Origin: Dinoroseobacter sp049801095
GTDB taxonomy: Bacteria; Pseudomonadota; Alphaproteobacteria; Rhodobacterales; Rhodobacteraceae
Length of the DNA stretch: 64,000 bases
Reading direction: 5' to 3'
Assembly: GCF_049801095.1 (NCBI RefSeq)
Contig: NZ_JBNAGH010000005.1
Coordinates: forward strand, 220,040 to 284,039
Below the pieces are notes generated by a model. That model was not told the DNA's origin. It did no database searches and saw only the letters and a list, made by a program, of their open reading frames with translations. Both the position numbers and the translations under genes were made by a program. This document shows, piece after piece, positions 42,703-51,585 of the stretch; positions within the stretch are counted from its first letter, which is position 1; each line of letters begins with the position of its first letter.

Positions 42703-43350
42703 TTGGTATTCAAGCGCCGCGATAAACGTCCGGTCTGGAAGATCGTGGCAGAGGCCCTTTGGCCTCGTGGCGGGTGGACTCGGGCCTTCCATTATATCGC
42801 GCGCAGGTTGCAGCGGCTGCCCGATCCTCCCGAAAGGATTGCGCGCGGGATCGCGGCGGGGGTCTTCACGACCTTCACGCCCTTCTACACGGTGCATTTC
42901 GTCATCGCCGCACTTCTGGCCAAGACCATGCGCGGCAACATCCTCGCCTCTTTGCTGGCCACCTTCTTTGGCAACCCGCTGACCTATATCCCGATCGGGG
43001 TGATCTCGCTCAAGACGGGTCACTTCATTCTCGGCACCGAGTTCGACCCGGAGGATGAGACCTCCTTCGTGGGCAAGTTCACCGAGGCCGGGGCGGATCT
43101 GGGCAACAATATCGTCGCGCTCTTCACCGATCGCGATGCGGAGTGGGACCATCTGGAGCGGTTCTTTGACGAGGTGTTCTTCCCCTATCTGGTGGGGGGA
43201 ATCATCCCGGGGATTATCGCGGCCTCGGTGATGTACTATCTCAGCCTGCCGGTGCTGCGCGCCTATCAGAAACGCCGCAAGGGCCAGCTGAAGAAAAAGA
43301 TCCAGGCTTTGCGCGTCAAAGCGAAGTCGAGGGCTGACGAAGCCCATTGA
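42703..43350 (+). CDS. DUF2062 membrane protein
   Basis: 215 residues from a TTG at 42703, chosen because an AGAGGA ribosome site lies just upstream and the next codons (VFKRRDKR) begin the family. IARGIAAGVFTTFTPFYTVHFV and LLATFFGNPLTYIPIGVISL are the DUF2062 marks; two to three membrane helices and a very basic C-terminal tail (AYQKRRKGQLKKKIQAL). Function unknown. It lies between the RelA/SpoT gene and pdxJ, as in many relatives. Confidence 0.87.
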   Translation: MVFKRRDKRPVWKIVAEALWPRGGWTRAFHYIARRLQRLPDPPERIARGIAAGVFTTFTPFYTVHFVIAALLAKTMRGNILASLLATFFGNPLTYIPIGVISLKTGHFILGTEFDPEDETSFVGKFTEAGADLGNNIVALFTDRDAEWDHLERFFDEVFFPYLVGGIIPGIIAASVMYYLSLPVLRAYQKRRKGQLKKKIQALRVKAKSRADEAH

Positions 43351-43383
43351 GCGCCCTAGGTTCGCGGTCAGGAGGCCCTGACC

Positions 43384-44148
43384 ATGACTGTTTCTGACGC
43401 GACCCCGAATGTGCTGCGCCTTGGGGTGAATATCGACCATGTGGCGACCGTGCGGAATGCGCGCGGCGGGGCGACCCCGGACCCGGTGCGGGCCGCCGTA
43501 CTGGCGCAGGAGGCCGGGGCCGATGGCATCACCGCCCATCTGCGCGAGGATCGCCGCCATATTGCGGATCGCGATATCGAGGCGCTGATGGAGGCGCTGA
43601 CCGTGCCGCTGAATTTCGAGATGGCCGCGACGGACGAGATGCAGCAGATCGCCCTGCGTCACACGCCCCACGCGGTCTGCATCGTGCCGGAAAAGCGCGA
43701 GGAGCGGACGACCGAGGGCGGGCTCGAAGTGGCGCGCGAAGAAAACCGTCTGGCGCATTTCATCGCGCCCCTGGCCGAGGCAGGCTGCCGGGTGTCGATC
43801 TTCATCGCCGCCGAGCGGGCGCAGATCGAGGCTGCCCACCGCATTGGTGCGCCGGTGATCGAGCTCCATACCGGGGCCTATTGCGAGGCCCATGCGGAGG
43901 GCGATTTTGCCACCCGGGACGCCGAGCTTGCGCGCCTGACCGAGATGGCGGCCTTTGCCCATGACCTCGGGCTCGAGGTCCATGCGGGGCACGGGCTGAC
44001 CTATGGCTGCGTGTCGCCAATTGCCGCCTTGCCCCAGATCCGCGAGTTGAATATCGGTCACTTCCTGATTGGCGAGGCGATCTTCCGGGGCCTGCCCGAT
44101 GCCATGGCCGAGATGCGTCGTTTGATGGAGGCGGCCCGCGCAAGCTAG
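43384..44148 (+). CDS. pdxJ: pyridoxine 5'-phosphate synthase
   Basis: 254 residues. LRLGVNIDHVATVRNARGG, FEMAATDEMQQIALRHTPH, VPEKREERTTEGGL and the late HAGHGLTYGCVSPIA with ELNIGHFLIGEAIF match PdxJ throughout. It joins 3-amino-2-oxopropyl phosphate and 1-deoxyxylulose 5-phosphate to make PNP for vitamin B6. Followed by acpS, as in many proteobacteria. Confidence 0.97.
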   Translation: MTVSDATPNVLRLGVNIDHVATVRNARGGATPDPVRAAVLAQEAGADGITAHLREDRRHIADRDIEALMEALTVPLNFEMAATDEMQQIALRHTPHAVCIVPEKREERTTEGGLEVAREENRLAHFIAPLAEAGCRVSIFIAAERAQIEAAHRIGAPVIELHTGAYCEAHAEGDFATRDAELARLTEMAAFAHDLGLEVHAGHGLTYGCVSPIAALPQIRELNIGHFLIGEAIFRGLPDAMAEMRRLMEAARAS

Positions 44149-44238
44149 GCGCCCGGGCACGCCAAGCCTTGCAATTCGTGTGGTATTCCCGCAGAGGGAA
44201 ATGGTGTTTCTGAGACTCAGGATTGTTGTGAGCGGCCC

Positions 44239-44658
44239 ATGATCATCGGAATCGGTACGGATCTTGCGAATATCGAGCGGATCGAACGCACGCTGGAGCG
44301 GTTTGGTGACCGGTTCCGCAACCGTGTCTTCACCGAGCAGGAGCAGCGCAAGGCCGATAGCCGGGCGCAGACCGCTGCCACCTATGCCAAGCGCTGGGCC
44401 GCGAAAGAGGCCTGCTCCAAGGCGCTGGGAACGGGGCTGCGCATGGGGATCTCCTGGCGGGATATGGCCGTGCAGAACCTGCCCACGGGCCAGCCGACAA
44501 TGTATGTCACCGGCTGGGCGGCGGAGCGGCTCAAGGATCTGACCCCCGAGGGCCATGAGGCGGTGATCCATGTCTCGCTCACCGATGATCATCCCTGGGC
44601 ACAGGCTTATGTGGTGATCTCGGCGGTCGCGATTGATCCCGGCGCGCCCTCCGCTTGA
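44239..44658 (+). CDS. acpS: holo-[acyl-carrier-protein] synthase
   Basis: 139 residues. MIIGIGTDLANIERIE carries the Mg2+-binding Asp, and YAKRWAAKEACSKALGTGL the conserved WAAKEA motif with the second metal Glu; VHVSLTDD near the end is also typical. It transfers phosphopantetheine from CoA to ACP. Lies between pdxJ and lepB in a co-directional run. Confidence 0.96.
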   Translation: MIIGIGTDLANIERIERTLERFGDRFRNRVFTEQEQRKADSRAQTAATYAKRWAAKEACSKALGTGLRMGISWRDMAVQNLPTGQPTMYVTGWAAERLKDLTPEGHEAVIHVSLTDDHPWAQAYVVISAVAIDPGAPSA

Positions 44659-44711
44659 CTCCCCGCCCCCGCACGCCCATGAAGCGGGCCAAACCCGGGT
44701 AGAGGCGTGAT

Positions 44712-45497
44712 ATGGCAAGCACTGAAAAGGCCGAAGGCGGCATTATGGAAACGGTCAAGACCGTGGTCTATGCGCTGCTGATTGCGGGGGTCTTCCGCAC
44801 CCTGTTTTTCCAGCCCTTCTGGATCCCCTCGGGCTCCATGAAGGACACGCTGCTGGTCGGTGATTTCCTCTTCGTGAATAAGATGGCCTATGGCTACAGC
44901 CAGGTTTCCTGCCCGTTCTCGATCTGCCCAATCCCGGGGCGGATCCTCGCCTCCGATCCCGAGCGGGGCGATATCGTCGTCTTCCGCCATCCGGTGAACG
45001 GGTCGGACTTCATCAAGCGGCTGATCGGCCTGCCCGGCGACCGGGTGCAGTTCCGCGAGGGCGCGCTCTATCTGAATGGCGAGGCGGTCCCGACCGAGCG
45101 CAACGGAACCTTTGACGAGGTGTTTGGTCGTCAGGGCCCGATCGGGTCTTACCCGCGCTGTTCGAACCAGCCCGTGGGCGAGGGTGGCATCTGCGAGAAA
45201 GAGAAATTCGTCGAGACCCTGCCCGGCGGTGTCAGCCATTCGATCCTGAATATCGATCGCAGCTTTGGTGACAACACGCCCGAGTTCACGGTGCCCGAGG
45301 GGCATTTCTTCTTCGTGGGCGACAACCGCGACAACAGTCAGGACAGCCGCTACGCGCAATCCGTGGGTGGCGTTGGCTTTGTGCCCTTTGAGAACCTGAT
45401 CGGGCGCGCGGATCGCGTGATCTTCAGCTCTGCCGGCTCCCGGATGCTCTATTTCTGGACCTGGCGCGGGGATCGCTTCTTCAAGGCGCTCGATTGA
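44712..45497 (+). CDS. lepB: signal peptidase I
   Basis: 261 residues. One N-terminal membrane helix (VVYALLIAGVFRTLFF), the catalytic Ser in FWIPSGSMKDTLLVGD (near residue 42), the catalytic Lys in SDFIKRLIGLPGDRVQ (near 102), and box E GDNRDNSQDSR near 205. It removes signal peptides at the outer face of the inner membrane. Its stop overlaps the rnc start. Confidence 0.97.
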   Translation: MASTEKAEGGIMETVKTVVYALLIAGVFRTLFFQPFWIPSGSMKDTLLVGDFLFVNKMAYGYSQVSCPFSICPIPGRILASDPERGDIVVFRHPVNGSDFIKRLIGLPGDRVQFREGALYLNGEAVPTERNGTFDEVFGRQGPIGSYPRCSNQPVGEGGICEKEKFVETLPGGVSHSILNIDRSFGDNTPEFTVPEGHFFFVGDNRDNSQDSRYAQSVGGVGFVPFENLIGRADRVIFSSAGSRMLYFWTWRGDRFFKALD

Positions 45498-46183
45498 AGC
45501 TGTCCAAGGAGCTTGCCGCCTTCAGCGCGCGGATCGGCCATACGTTCGCGCGCCCGGAAGTGCTCGTCCGGGCTGTGACCCATGCCTCGCGCAGTGCGGC
45601 GGTGCGGTCCGACAATCAGCGGCTCGAGTTCCTCGGCGACCGGGTGCTGGGGCTGGTGATGGCCGAAGCCCTGCTGGAGGCGGATCCAGACGCGCGGGAG
45701 GGCCAGTTGGCGCCGCGGTTCAACGCGCTGGTGCGCAAGGAAACCTGCGCCGAGGTGGCGCGCGAGATCGGGTTGGGCGATGTGCTGCGGCTCGGGCGGT
45801 CCGAGATGCTGACCGGGGGGCGCCGCAAGGAGGCCTTGCTCGGCGACGGGATGGAGGCGGTGATCGCCGCGGTCTACCGCGATGCGGGGTTCGAGGCCGC
45901 CAAGGCGCTGGTACTGCGGCTCTGGGGCAAGCGGATCCGCTCGGTCGAGGCCGATGCGCGGGATCCCAAAACCGCCCTGCAAGAATGGGCGCAGGCGCGC
46001 AAATTGCCGCCGCCGCGCTATGAGGAAATGGGCCGCAGCGGCCCGGATCACGCGCCGGTCTTCACCATCCTGGCCCGGCTTGAGACCGGAGCCGAGGCCA
46101 AGGCGAGCGCGGGCAACAAGAGACAGGCGGAGCAGGCCGCAGCCAAGGCCCTGCTGAGCCAGGTAGAGAGCAAGCATGACTGA
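45494..46183 (+). CDS. rnc: ribonuclease III
   Basis: 229 residues starting at a TTG (45494) that overlaps the lepB stop; no ATG fits the family start. The RNase III signature NQRLEFLGDRVLGLVMAEAL is near residues 40-59, GDGMEAVIAAVYRD follows with the second acidic set, and a dsRBD (PKTALQEWAQARKLPPPRYE onward) ends the protein. It cuts double-stranded RNA, including rRNA precursors. Overlaps era by 8 bases. Confidence 0.96.
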   Translation: MKLSKELAAFSARIGHTFARPEVLVRAVTHASRSAAVRSDNQRLEFLGDRVLGLVMAEALLEADPDAREGQLAPRFNALVRKETCAEVAREIGLGDVLRLGRSEMLTGGRRKEALLGDGMEAVIAAVYRDAGFEAAKALVLRLWGKRIRSVEADARDPKTALQEWAQARKLPPPRYEEMGRSGPDHAPVFTILARLETGAEAKASAGNKRQAEQAAAKALLSQVESKHD

Positions 46184-47102
46184 CGAAACGACGACCACCC
46201 GCGCCGGGTTCGTGGCGCTGATCGGCGAGCCGAATGCCGGGAAATCGACCCTGACCAATGCCATGGTGGGCGCCAAGGTCTCGATCGTGACCCACAAGGT
46301 GCAGACCACCCGGGCGCGGATCCGCGGTGTGGCGATCGAGGGCGCCGCGCAGCTGGTCTTTGTGGACACGCCGGGTCTCTTCCGTCCGCGGCGCCGGCTG
46401 GACCGCGCCATGGTGGCCGCGGCCTGGGGCGGGGCGGCGGATGCGGATATCGTCGTGCTTTTGGTCGAGGCCCATCGCGGGATGACCGACGGGGTCAAGG
46501 CGATCCTTGAGGCGCTCGCCGAGCGTACCAATCCCGGCCAATCCGTGGCGCTGGCGATCAACAAGATCGACCGGGTGAAGGCGGAGGTGCTGCTGAAGCT
46601 GACCGAGGATCTGAACACGGCCTATCCCTTTGTGGAGACCTTCATGATCTCCGCCGAGAAGGGTTATGGCGTGGGCGATCTGCGGACCTGGCTTGCCGAG
46701 ACGCTGCCCGAGGGGCCGTGGCTCTATCCGGAGGATCAGATCGCCGATGTGCCCATGCGCATGATCGCCGCCGAGATCACCCGGGAGAAGCTTACCCTGC
46801 GCCTGCATCAGGAGCTGCCCTATCAGCTGACGGTGGAGACCGAGAGCTGGCAGGAGCGGAAGGACGGTTCCGTGCGGATTGATCAGGTGATCTATGTGGC
46901 CCGCGACGGTCACAAGGGGATCGTGCTCGGCAACAAGGGCGAGACGGTGAAGGCCGTGTCCAAGGCAGCGCGGGAAGAGCTGATCGAGTTTCTCGGACGG
47001 CCCGCGCATCTTTTCGTGCAGGTGAAGGTCCGTCCGGGCTGGCTCGAGGAGAAAGAGCGCTTCGACGAGATGGGGCTCGACTTCAAGGACGGGAACGCCT
47101 GA
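46176..47102 (+). CDS. era: GTPase Era
   Basis: 308 residues. G1 GEPNAGKSTL near residues 14-23, G2 region QTTRARIRG, G3 DTPGLF, G4 NKIDRVKAEVL, then a C-terminal KH domain with REELIEFLGRPAHLFVQVKV. Era binds 16S rRNA and helps 30S maturation and cell-cycle progression. lepB-rnc-era-recO is the classical proteobacterial order and is preserved here with one insertion. Confidence 0.97.
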   Translation: MTDETTTTRAGFVALIGEPNAGKSTLTNAMVGAKVSIVTHKVQTTRARIRGVAIEGAAQLVFVDTPGLFRPRRRLDRAMVAAAWGGAADADIVVLLVEAHRGMTDGVKAILEALAERTNPGQSVALAINKIDRVKAEVLLKLTEDLNTAYPFVETFMISAEKGYGVGDLRTWLAETLPEGPWLYPEDQIADVPMRMIAAEITREKLTLRLHQELPYQLTVETESWQERKDGSVRIDQVIYVARDGHKGIVLGNKGETVKAVSKAAREELIEFLGRPAHLFVQVKVRPGWLEEKERFDEMGLDFKDGNA

Positions 47103-47105
47103 GCC

Positions 47106-47438
47106 ATGGCGCGTCTGGCCGCCGGTCTCTGGGTGCAGGCCTATATGATGCGCTGCCAGATCGAAGGGATCCCGGTCTATGTGGAGGCACGCGGCGATGG
47201 CACGGCGGGGGCTGTGATCATCAAGCTCTGCACGCTGGACGGGCAGGCCTGCGCCTATGAGCGGCGCTATGATCTGATGCGCGACACGCGGTCCTGGGAC
47301 GTTCTGGTCGAGGGGCCGGAGGCGGAGGTGGACGCCACCCTGGCCCGTGCCCGGGCGCGCGACCCGGATCTGTGGATCGTCGCGGTCGAGGATCGCGCAG
47401 GGCGGCATCTGCTGGATGCGCCCGGATTGGAGAGCTAG
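47106..47438 (+). CDS. DUF1491 protein
   Basis: 110 residues: RLAAGLWVQAYMMRCQIEG at the start, then VEARGDGTAGAVIIKLCTLDG, YERRYDLMRDTRSWDVLVEG and DPDLWIVAVEDRAGRHLLD. This pattern is the alphaproteobacterial family DUF1491, without known function. It starts 3 bases after the era stop and sits between era and recO, a frequent position that suggests co-regulation with RNA or DNA maintenance genes. Confidence 0.87.
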   Translation: MARLAAGLWVQAYMMRCQIEGIPVYVEARGDGTAGAVIIKLCTLDGQACAYERRYDLMRDTRSWDVLVEGPEAEVDATLARARARDPDLWIVAVEDRAGRHLLDAPGLES

Positions 47439-47455
47439 CCGCTTCTTGTGCCCGT

Positions 47456-47499
47456 GGGAGCCTTCGGCGAGAGTATTTTTCAGAACAATGAAGGAGGGA
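47456..47499 (+). repeat. dispersed short repeat, copy supplying the recO ribosome site
   Basis: GCCTTCGGCGAGAGTATTTT continuing TCAGAACAATGAAGGAGGG is the same family as the copies near cobN. Its end, AAGGAGGG (47491-47498), is the Shine-Dalgarno sequence of recO, 9 bases before the GTG. Confidence 0.65.
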
Positions 47500-47507
47500 G
47501 CGCCCGG

Positions 47508-48233
47508 GTGATCGAGTGGCGCGAAGAGGGCGTGCTCTTGTCCGTGCGGCCCCACGGGGAGACCTCGGTCATTGTCGAGGCCTTCACCGAGGGGCATGGG
47601 CGGCATCTGGGCGTTGTGCGCGGGGGGATCTCGCGCAAGCTGGCCCCTGTCTTGCAGCCCGGCGCGCAGCTTGATCTGCATTGGAAGGCGCGGTTGGAGG
47701 ATCATCTGGGCGCGTTTTCCGTGGAGCCGATCAAGGGGCGCGCGGCGGCGGTGCTGGGGGATCGGCTGGCGCTGTCGGCCATGAGTGCCGCGCTCGCACT
47801 GGCCGGGTTCGCTCTGCCTGAACGGGCTGCTTATCCAGTGTTTTACGCCCAAACGGTGGCGCTTTTGGACGCCATGGCGGCCGGGACCGGCTGGTTGCCC
47901 GCTTACCTCGATTGGGAAATGGCTTTGTTGGAGCAGATGGGCTTTGGGCTCGACCTGTCGGCCTGCGCTGTGCGCGGGGTGAACGAGGATCTGGCCTATG
48001 TCTCCCCGCGCACGGGTCGGGCGGTGTCGCGGCAGGCGGCCGGGGCCTGGGTCGATCGCTTGCTGCCCTTGCCGGAGGTGATGCTGGGCGGACCGGCAGG
48101 GCTCGTGGGTGTGCAGGCGGGTTTGCGCACCACCGGGCATTTCCTGGAAGAGAAGCTCGCCCCCGCCCTCGGCAATCGGCCTTTGCCCCCGGCGCGCGCA
48201 CGTTTCGTGGACCTTTTGGTCAAGTCGGGCTGA
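47508..48233 (+). CDS. recO: DNA repair protein RecO
   Basis: 241 residues from the GTG at 47508, which follows an AAGGAGGG site at ideal spacing and starts the family sequence IEWREEGVLLSVRPHGETSVIVEAF. An N-terminal OB fold, then GFGLDLSACAVRG and VSPRTGRAVSRQAAGAW; the zinc-finger cysteines of some RecO proteins are missing, as is usual in this group. RecO loads RecA with RecR and RecF in gap repair. The upstream sequence is a dispersed repeat. Confidence 0.94.
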   Translation: MIEWREEGVLLSVRPHGETSVIVEAFTEGHGRHLGVVRGGISRKLAPVLQPGAQLDLHWKARLEDHLGAFSVEPIKGRAAAVLGDRLALSAMSAALALAGFALPERAAYPVFYAQTVALLDAMAAGTGWLPAYLDWEMALLEQMGFGLDLSACAVRGVNEDLAYVSPRTGRAVSRQAAGAWVDRLLPLPEVMLGGPAGLVGVQAGLRTTGHFLEEKLAPALGNRPLPPARARFVDLLVKSG

Positions 48234-48298
48234 GGATTTGGGCCCGCGCGGGGGGCTATGCTAGACTGCCGCAACCCATTTGCAGTCTTGGACGCGCC

Positions 48299-49357
48299 AT
48301 GGATTTCGAGGCGATCTGGTCGTTTCTGACCGAGAAGAACAATCGGGAGACGCTGGCCTGGCTGGGCGCTGCGCTGGTCGCGACGGCCACGACGCTGTGG
48401 AAGCTGTGGGGGCGGTTGCGTGGCAAGCGAGGGGGCAAGCCCGAGCCGCGCATCGATGCCAGCGCGCCGGGCGGGATCGCCGGGCAGGGCACACAGATCC
48501 ATGGCGCGGTGACGATCGACAATTCGCGCAAAGGGGGGCTTTGGCCGCTCGTGATCCTCGCGCTTTTTGCGGCCTTTGCCTTGAAGATGGCGGTGGATGC
48601 GGGCGGGTCCGCTGGCACGCAGGTGGGGGCCTGTGCCCCGGGTGTCACCCTGTCCGAAGATCCGAAACTGGCGGCACAGACCTTGAACGCCAGAGGGATC
48701 CGCGCGGGTCAGGATCGGGATTTCCGCCGGGCAGTGGCCTGTTTCGAAGCGGCGCTGTCCTTTGATGCGCTCAATTGGGGCTATGGGGAGAACCTTGTGA
48801 TGGCCTTGGCACGGGGGCCTTCGGCAGATCCTGCGGCGGCTCTCGCGGCCTCCGAGCGTTTGGCACAGCGCCAGCTCCTATCCATGCAGCGCTTTCAGCG
48901 GGATCCGAACCCGGCGCTTAATGGGCTTTCTTGTCCAGAGCGGATCCGGTTCACGGGCGAGGCGTTTGATCTTGATATCTGGTGGGAGCGGCAGCGGATC
49001 TTCTTTCTCGATCAGGCGTGGGGTGACGCGGTCGCGGACCTGACCCGGCCCATCGAAGCCTATCCGCAGGAGAGCTGCAATTGGGCCGTCGGGATCGGCG
49101 ATCTGCTCTTGGCGCGGGGGATCAGCCAGTGCCTAGCAGGGCGGCACGAGGGGGCGATTGCCGATATGCTGCACCCTCTCGCGATGCAGGATCTGCCGCC
49201 GGAGGTGGCGCGTCTCTATCAGGAGCGGATGGCGCGGGCCGGGGCCTATTCCGGCCCGATCGATGGGATTTTCGGGGCGGGCTCGCAGGCGGCGTTCCGC
49301 GATTGGGCGGCGGACGGGTGCCCCGGGCTTGCCGAGGATCTCGCCACCCGCCTGTAG
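48299..49357 (+). CDS. membrane protein with TPR-like part and peptidoglycan-binding-like tail
   Basis: 352 residues from the ATG at 48299. Helix 1 (LAWLGAALVATATTLWKLW, about 19-37), a basic loop with GGIAGQGTQIHGAVTID, helix 2 (LWPLVILALFAAFALKMAV, about 81-99), then a large outer or periplasmic part with TPR-like helices (ARGIRAGQDRDFRRAVACFE). The last 35 residues, AGAYSGPIDGIFGAGSQAAF, resemble a PG_binding_1 repeat. The loop recalls the short repetitive segments found next to sensor or effector domains in some bacteria. Function unknown; a wall-associated scaffold is one reading. Confidence 0.65.
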   Translation: MDFEAIWSFLTEKNNRETLAWLGAALVATATTLWKLWGRLRGKRGGKPEPRIDASAPGGIAGQGTQIHGAVTIDNSRKGGLWPLVILALFAAFALKMAVDAGGSAGTQVGACAPGVTLSEDPKLAAQTLNARGIRAGQDRDFRRAVACFEAALSFDALNWGYGENLVMALARGPSADPAAALAASERLAQRQLLSMQRFQRDPNPALNGLSCPERIRFTGEAFDLDIWWERQRIFFLDQAWGDAVADLTRPIEAYPQESCNWAVGIGDLLLARGISQCLAGRHEGAIADMLHPLAMQDLPPEVARLYQERMARAGAYSGPIDGIFGAGSQAAFRDWAADGCPGLAEDLATRL

Positions 49358-49363
49358 GATGCC

Positions 49364-49774
49364 TCAGGTCTGGCCCTCGGCCTTGAACACCATCTCGCGC
49401 CCGAGATCGGAGTTCCGCAGGATCAGGACGGGACCACTGACCTCGGCCTCGGTCATTGCGCCAAGCGCCTCTAACACTGCGCGCTCCGCCTCGAGATCCG
49501 GGCAAGCCATGAGCGTCGCCGCCAGAGGGCTGGTGCCGAACCACGGGTAGGGCACGGTCAGCGCGCCGGAAAACCGGTTGCAGGGCGCCTGGCCCGCGAT
49601 CCGCCCCGGTTCGGGGAATTGCAGACTCATGCGTTCGGCGAAGGCTGCGCCGTCCAATTCGGTCAGGGTCCAGACTGTCTCCGGATCGGTGAAGCCCGAG
49701 AGGGTCTCATCCGAGGTGGAACAGGCAGCAAGGAGGGTGGCGAGCGCCGCGGCGGCGAGGGGCAATTTGGTCAT
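49364..49774 (-). CDS. META-domain lipoprotein (HslJ-like)
   Basis: 136 residues from the ATG at 49774. Lipobox LLAACSTS gives a lipid-anchored Cys near residue 18. The META fold is seen as VWTLTELDGAAF, then RIAGQAPCNRFSGALTV and AATLMACPDLEAERAVLEAL. Family members such as HslJ are envelope proteins tied to stress or drug resistance; this one's role is unknown. It converges on the TPR protein gene 6 bases away. Confidence 0.88.
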   Translation of the reverse strand: MTKLPLAAAALATLLAACSTSDETLSGFTDPETVWTLTELDGAAFAERMSLQFPEPGRIAGQAPCNRFSGALTVPYPWFGTSPLAATLMACPDLEAERAVLEALGAMTEAEVSGPVLILRNSDLGREMVFKAEGQT

Positions 49775-49818
49775 AGCCTTCAGATGGGACCGCGCCGCCT
49801 GCCGCGCAAGCGGATCCT

Positions 49819-49873
49819 TGTCCCGAACCTGCGGGACAAAAAAACACCCCGCGCAGCGCCCGGGGTGTTTTTC
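49819..49873 (-). terminator. strong terminator after mcd, with a second hairpin
   Basis: AAAAACACCCCG (49841-49852) pairs perfectly with CGGGGTGTTTTT (49862-49873), so it works in both directions. A second perfect hairpin, TTGTCCCG-AACCTG-CGGGACAA (49819-49840), abuts it. It lies just after the mcd stop. Confidence 0.9.
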
Positions 49874-49890
49874 AACTCTGTTCGAAGGGG

Positions 49891-51585
49891 TTAGCCCAGA
49901 AGGCGACGGGCAATCACCTGGGCCTGGATCTCGGCTGCACCTTCGAAGATGTTCAGGATCCGCGCATCGCAAAGGATGCGGCTGATCGAGTATTCCAGCG
50001 CAAAGCCGTTGCCGCCATGGATCTGCAGCCCGTTATCTGCAGCAGCCCAGGCCACGCGCGCGCCGAGAAGTTTAGCCATGCCAGCCTCCACATCGCAGCG
50101 CCGGCCCTCATCCTTCTCGAAGGCCGAGAAGTAAGTGAGCTGGCGCGCGACCATCAGTTCCACCGCCATCATCGCGAGCTTGCCGGAGACGCGGGGGAAG
50201 TTGATCAGGGACTTGCCGAACTGTTTGCGGTCGATCGCGTATTGCATGGACACGTCCAGCGCCGACTGGGCCACGCCGATGGCGCGGGCGGCGGTCTGGA
50301 TCCGGGCGCTCTCGAAGGTTTCCATGAGCTGTTTGAAGCCCTTGCCTTCCTCACCGCCGAGCAGGTTCTCGCCCTTCACGTGGAAGTTGTCGAAGCCGAG
50401 CTCGTATTCCTTCATGCCACGATAGCCGAGCACTTCGATCTCGCCACCGGTCATGCCCTCGGTCGGGAAGGGGGCCTCATCGGTGCCGGGGGTCTTCTCG
50501 GCCAGGAACATGGACAGACCCTTGTGGTTGTCCGTGCTCGGATCGGTCCGCGCCAGCAGGGTCATGATATGGGTCCGGGCGGCGTGGGTGATCCAGGTTT
50601 TGTTGCCGGTGATCTTGTAATCGCCGTTTTCGTCCTTGACCGCACGGGTCCGGAGCGAGCCCAGATCCGACCCGGTATTCGGCTCGGTGAAGACGGCCGT
50701 GGGCAGGGTTTCTGCCGAAGCCAACTGCGGCAGCCATTTCTGCTTCTGCTCCTCGGTGCCACCGCAAAGGATCAGCTCCGCCGCGATTTCGGAGCGGGTG
50801 CCCAGCGAGCCGACACCGATATAGCCGCGGGACAGCTCTTCGGAGACCACGCACATGGAGGCCTTGGAGAGGCCGAACCCGCCATATTCCTCGGGGATGG
50901 TCAGGCCGAAGACGCCCATTTCGGCGAGCTCTTCGATGATCTCCATCGGGATCAGCTCGTCCTTGAGGTGCCATTCATGGGCGTTGGGCTCGACCCGGTC
51001 CACGGCGAAGCGGCGGAACTGCTCGCGGATCATCTCGAGTTCGTCATCGAGGCCGGAGGCGCCGACGGTGATCTCGGCGGAGCGCTCCTGCATCAGCTCC
51101 ACAAGGCGCGAGCGGGCGGCCTGGGTGTTGCCGGATTGGGTCAGCGTCATGATCTCGGGGATCATCATGCCGCGCTGGTCTTCCTGGCTGAGGCCGATGT
51201 CCTGCAGGCGCAGGATCTCGCCCTGGGACATGGGGATGCCGCCGTAGAGCTGCCAGAGGTATTCGCCAAAGGCGATCTGGTGGATCAGCTGCTCGACCTC
51301 ACCAAACTTGCCGTCGGTATTCAGCGCCTCGGCCCATTTCTGCATCTGGCGCAGGGACTGGGCGTAGGTCGCGAGCCAGGCCAGCCCATGAGAGGCGGTC
51401 TGGTTCTCTTCGACCAGCGCGCCGGAGATCCGACCCTCCACAGACAGGGCGTCCTTCAGCGTCGCAACGGCTTTCTCGACCAGCGCCTCCACCGGGGGTA
51501 CGGCAGCGGCTGTCAGGGTCAAGAGATCGGGGAGGATCACTTGTTGGGCTTCGCTCAGGGCAAGATCCTGTCCGTCATGGGGCAT
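49891..51585 (-). CDS. mcd: (2S)-methylsuccinyl-CoA dehydrogenase
   Basis: 564 residues from the ATG at 51585, preferred over the one 6 bases earlier because GGAG is better spaced to it. The C-terminal 380 residues are an acyl-CoA dehydrogenase (VFGLTIPEEYGGFGLSKASM, FTEPNTGSDLGSLRTRAV, IQTAARAIGVAQSALD, LQIHGGNGFALEYSISR). The extra 170 N-terminal residues match Mcd of Rhodobacter sphaeroides as I know it. Mcd oxidises methylsuccinyl-CoA to mesaconyl-CoA in the ethylmalonyl-CoA pathway, passing electrons to ETF, whose genes lie at 62-64 kb. Another ACAD with an extension is the main alternative. Confidence 0.88.
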   Translation of the reverse strand: MPHDGQDLALSEAQQVILPDLLTLTAAAVPPVEALVEKAVATLKDALSVEGRISGALVEENQTASHGLAWLATYAQSLRQMQKWAEALNTDGKFGEVEQLIHQIAFGEYLWQLYGGIPMSQGEILRLQDIGLSQEDQRGMMIPEIMTLTQSGNTQAARSRLVELMQERSAEITVGASGLDDELEMIREQFRRFAVDRVEPNAHEWHLKDELIPMEIIEELAEMGVFGLTIPEEYGGFGLSKASMCVVSEELSRGYIGVGSLGTRSEIAAELILCGGTEEQKQKWLPQLASAETLPTAVFTEPNTGSDLGSLRTRAVKDENGDYKITGNKTWITHAARTHIMTLLARTDPSTDNHKGLSMFLAEKTPGTDEAPFPTEGMTGGEIEVLGYRGMKEYELGFDNFHVKGENLLGGEEGKGFKQLMETFESARIQTAARAIGVAQSALDVSMQYAIDRKQFGKSLINFPRVSGKLAMMAVELMVARQLTYFSAFEKDEGRRCDVEAGMAKLLGARVAWAAADNGLQIHGGNGFALEYSISRILCDARILNIFEGAAEIQAQVIARRLLG

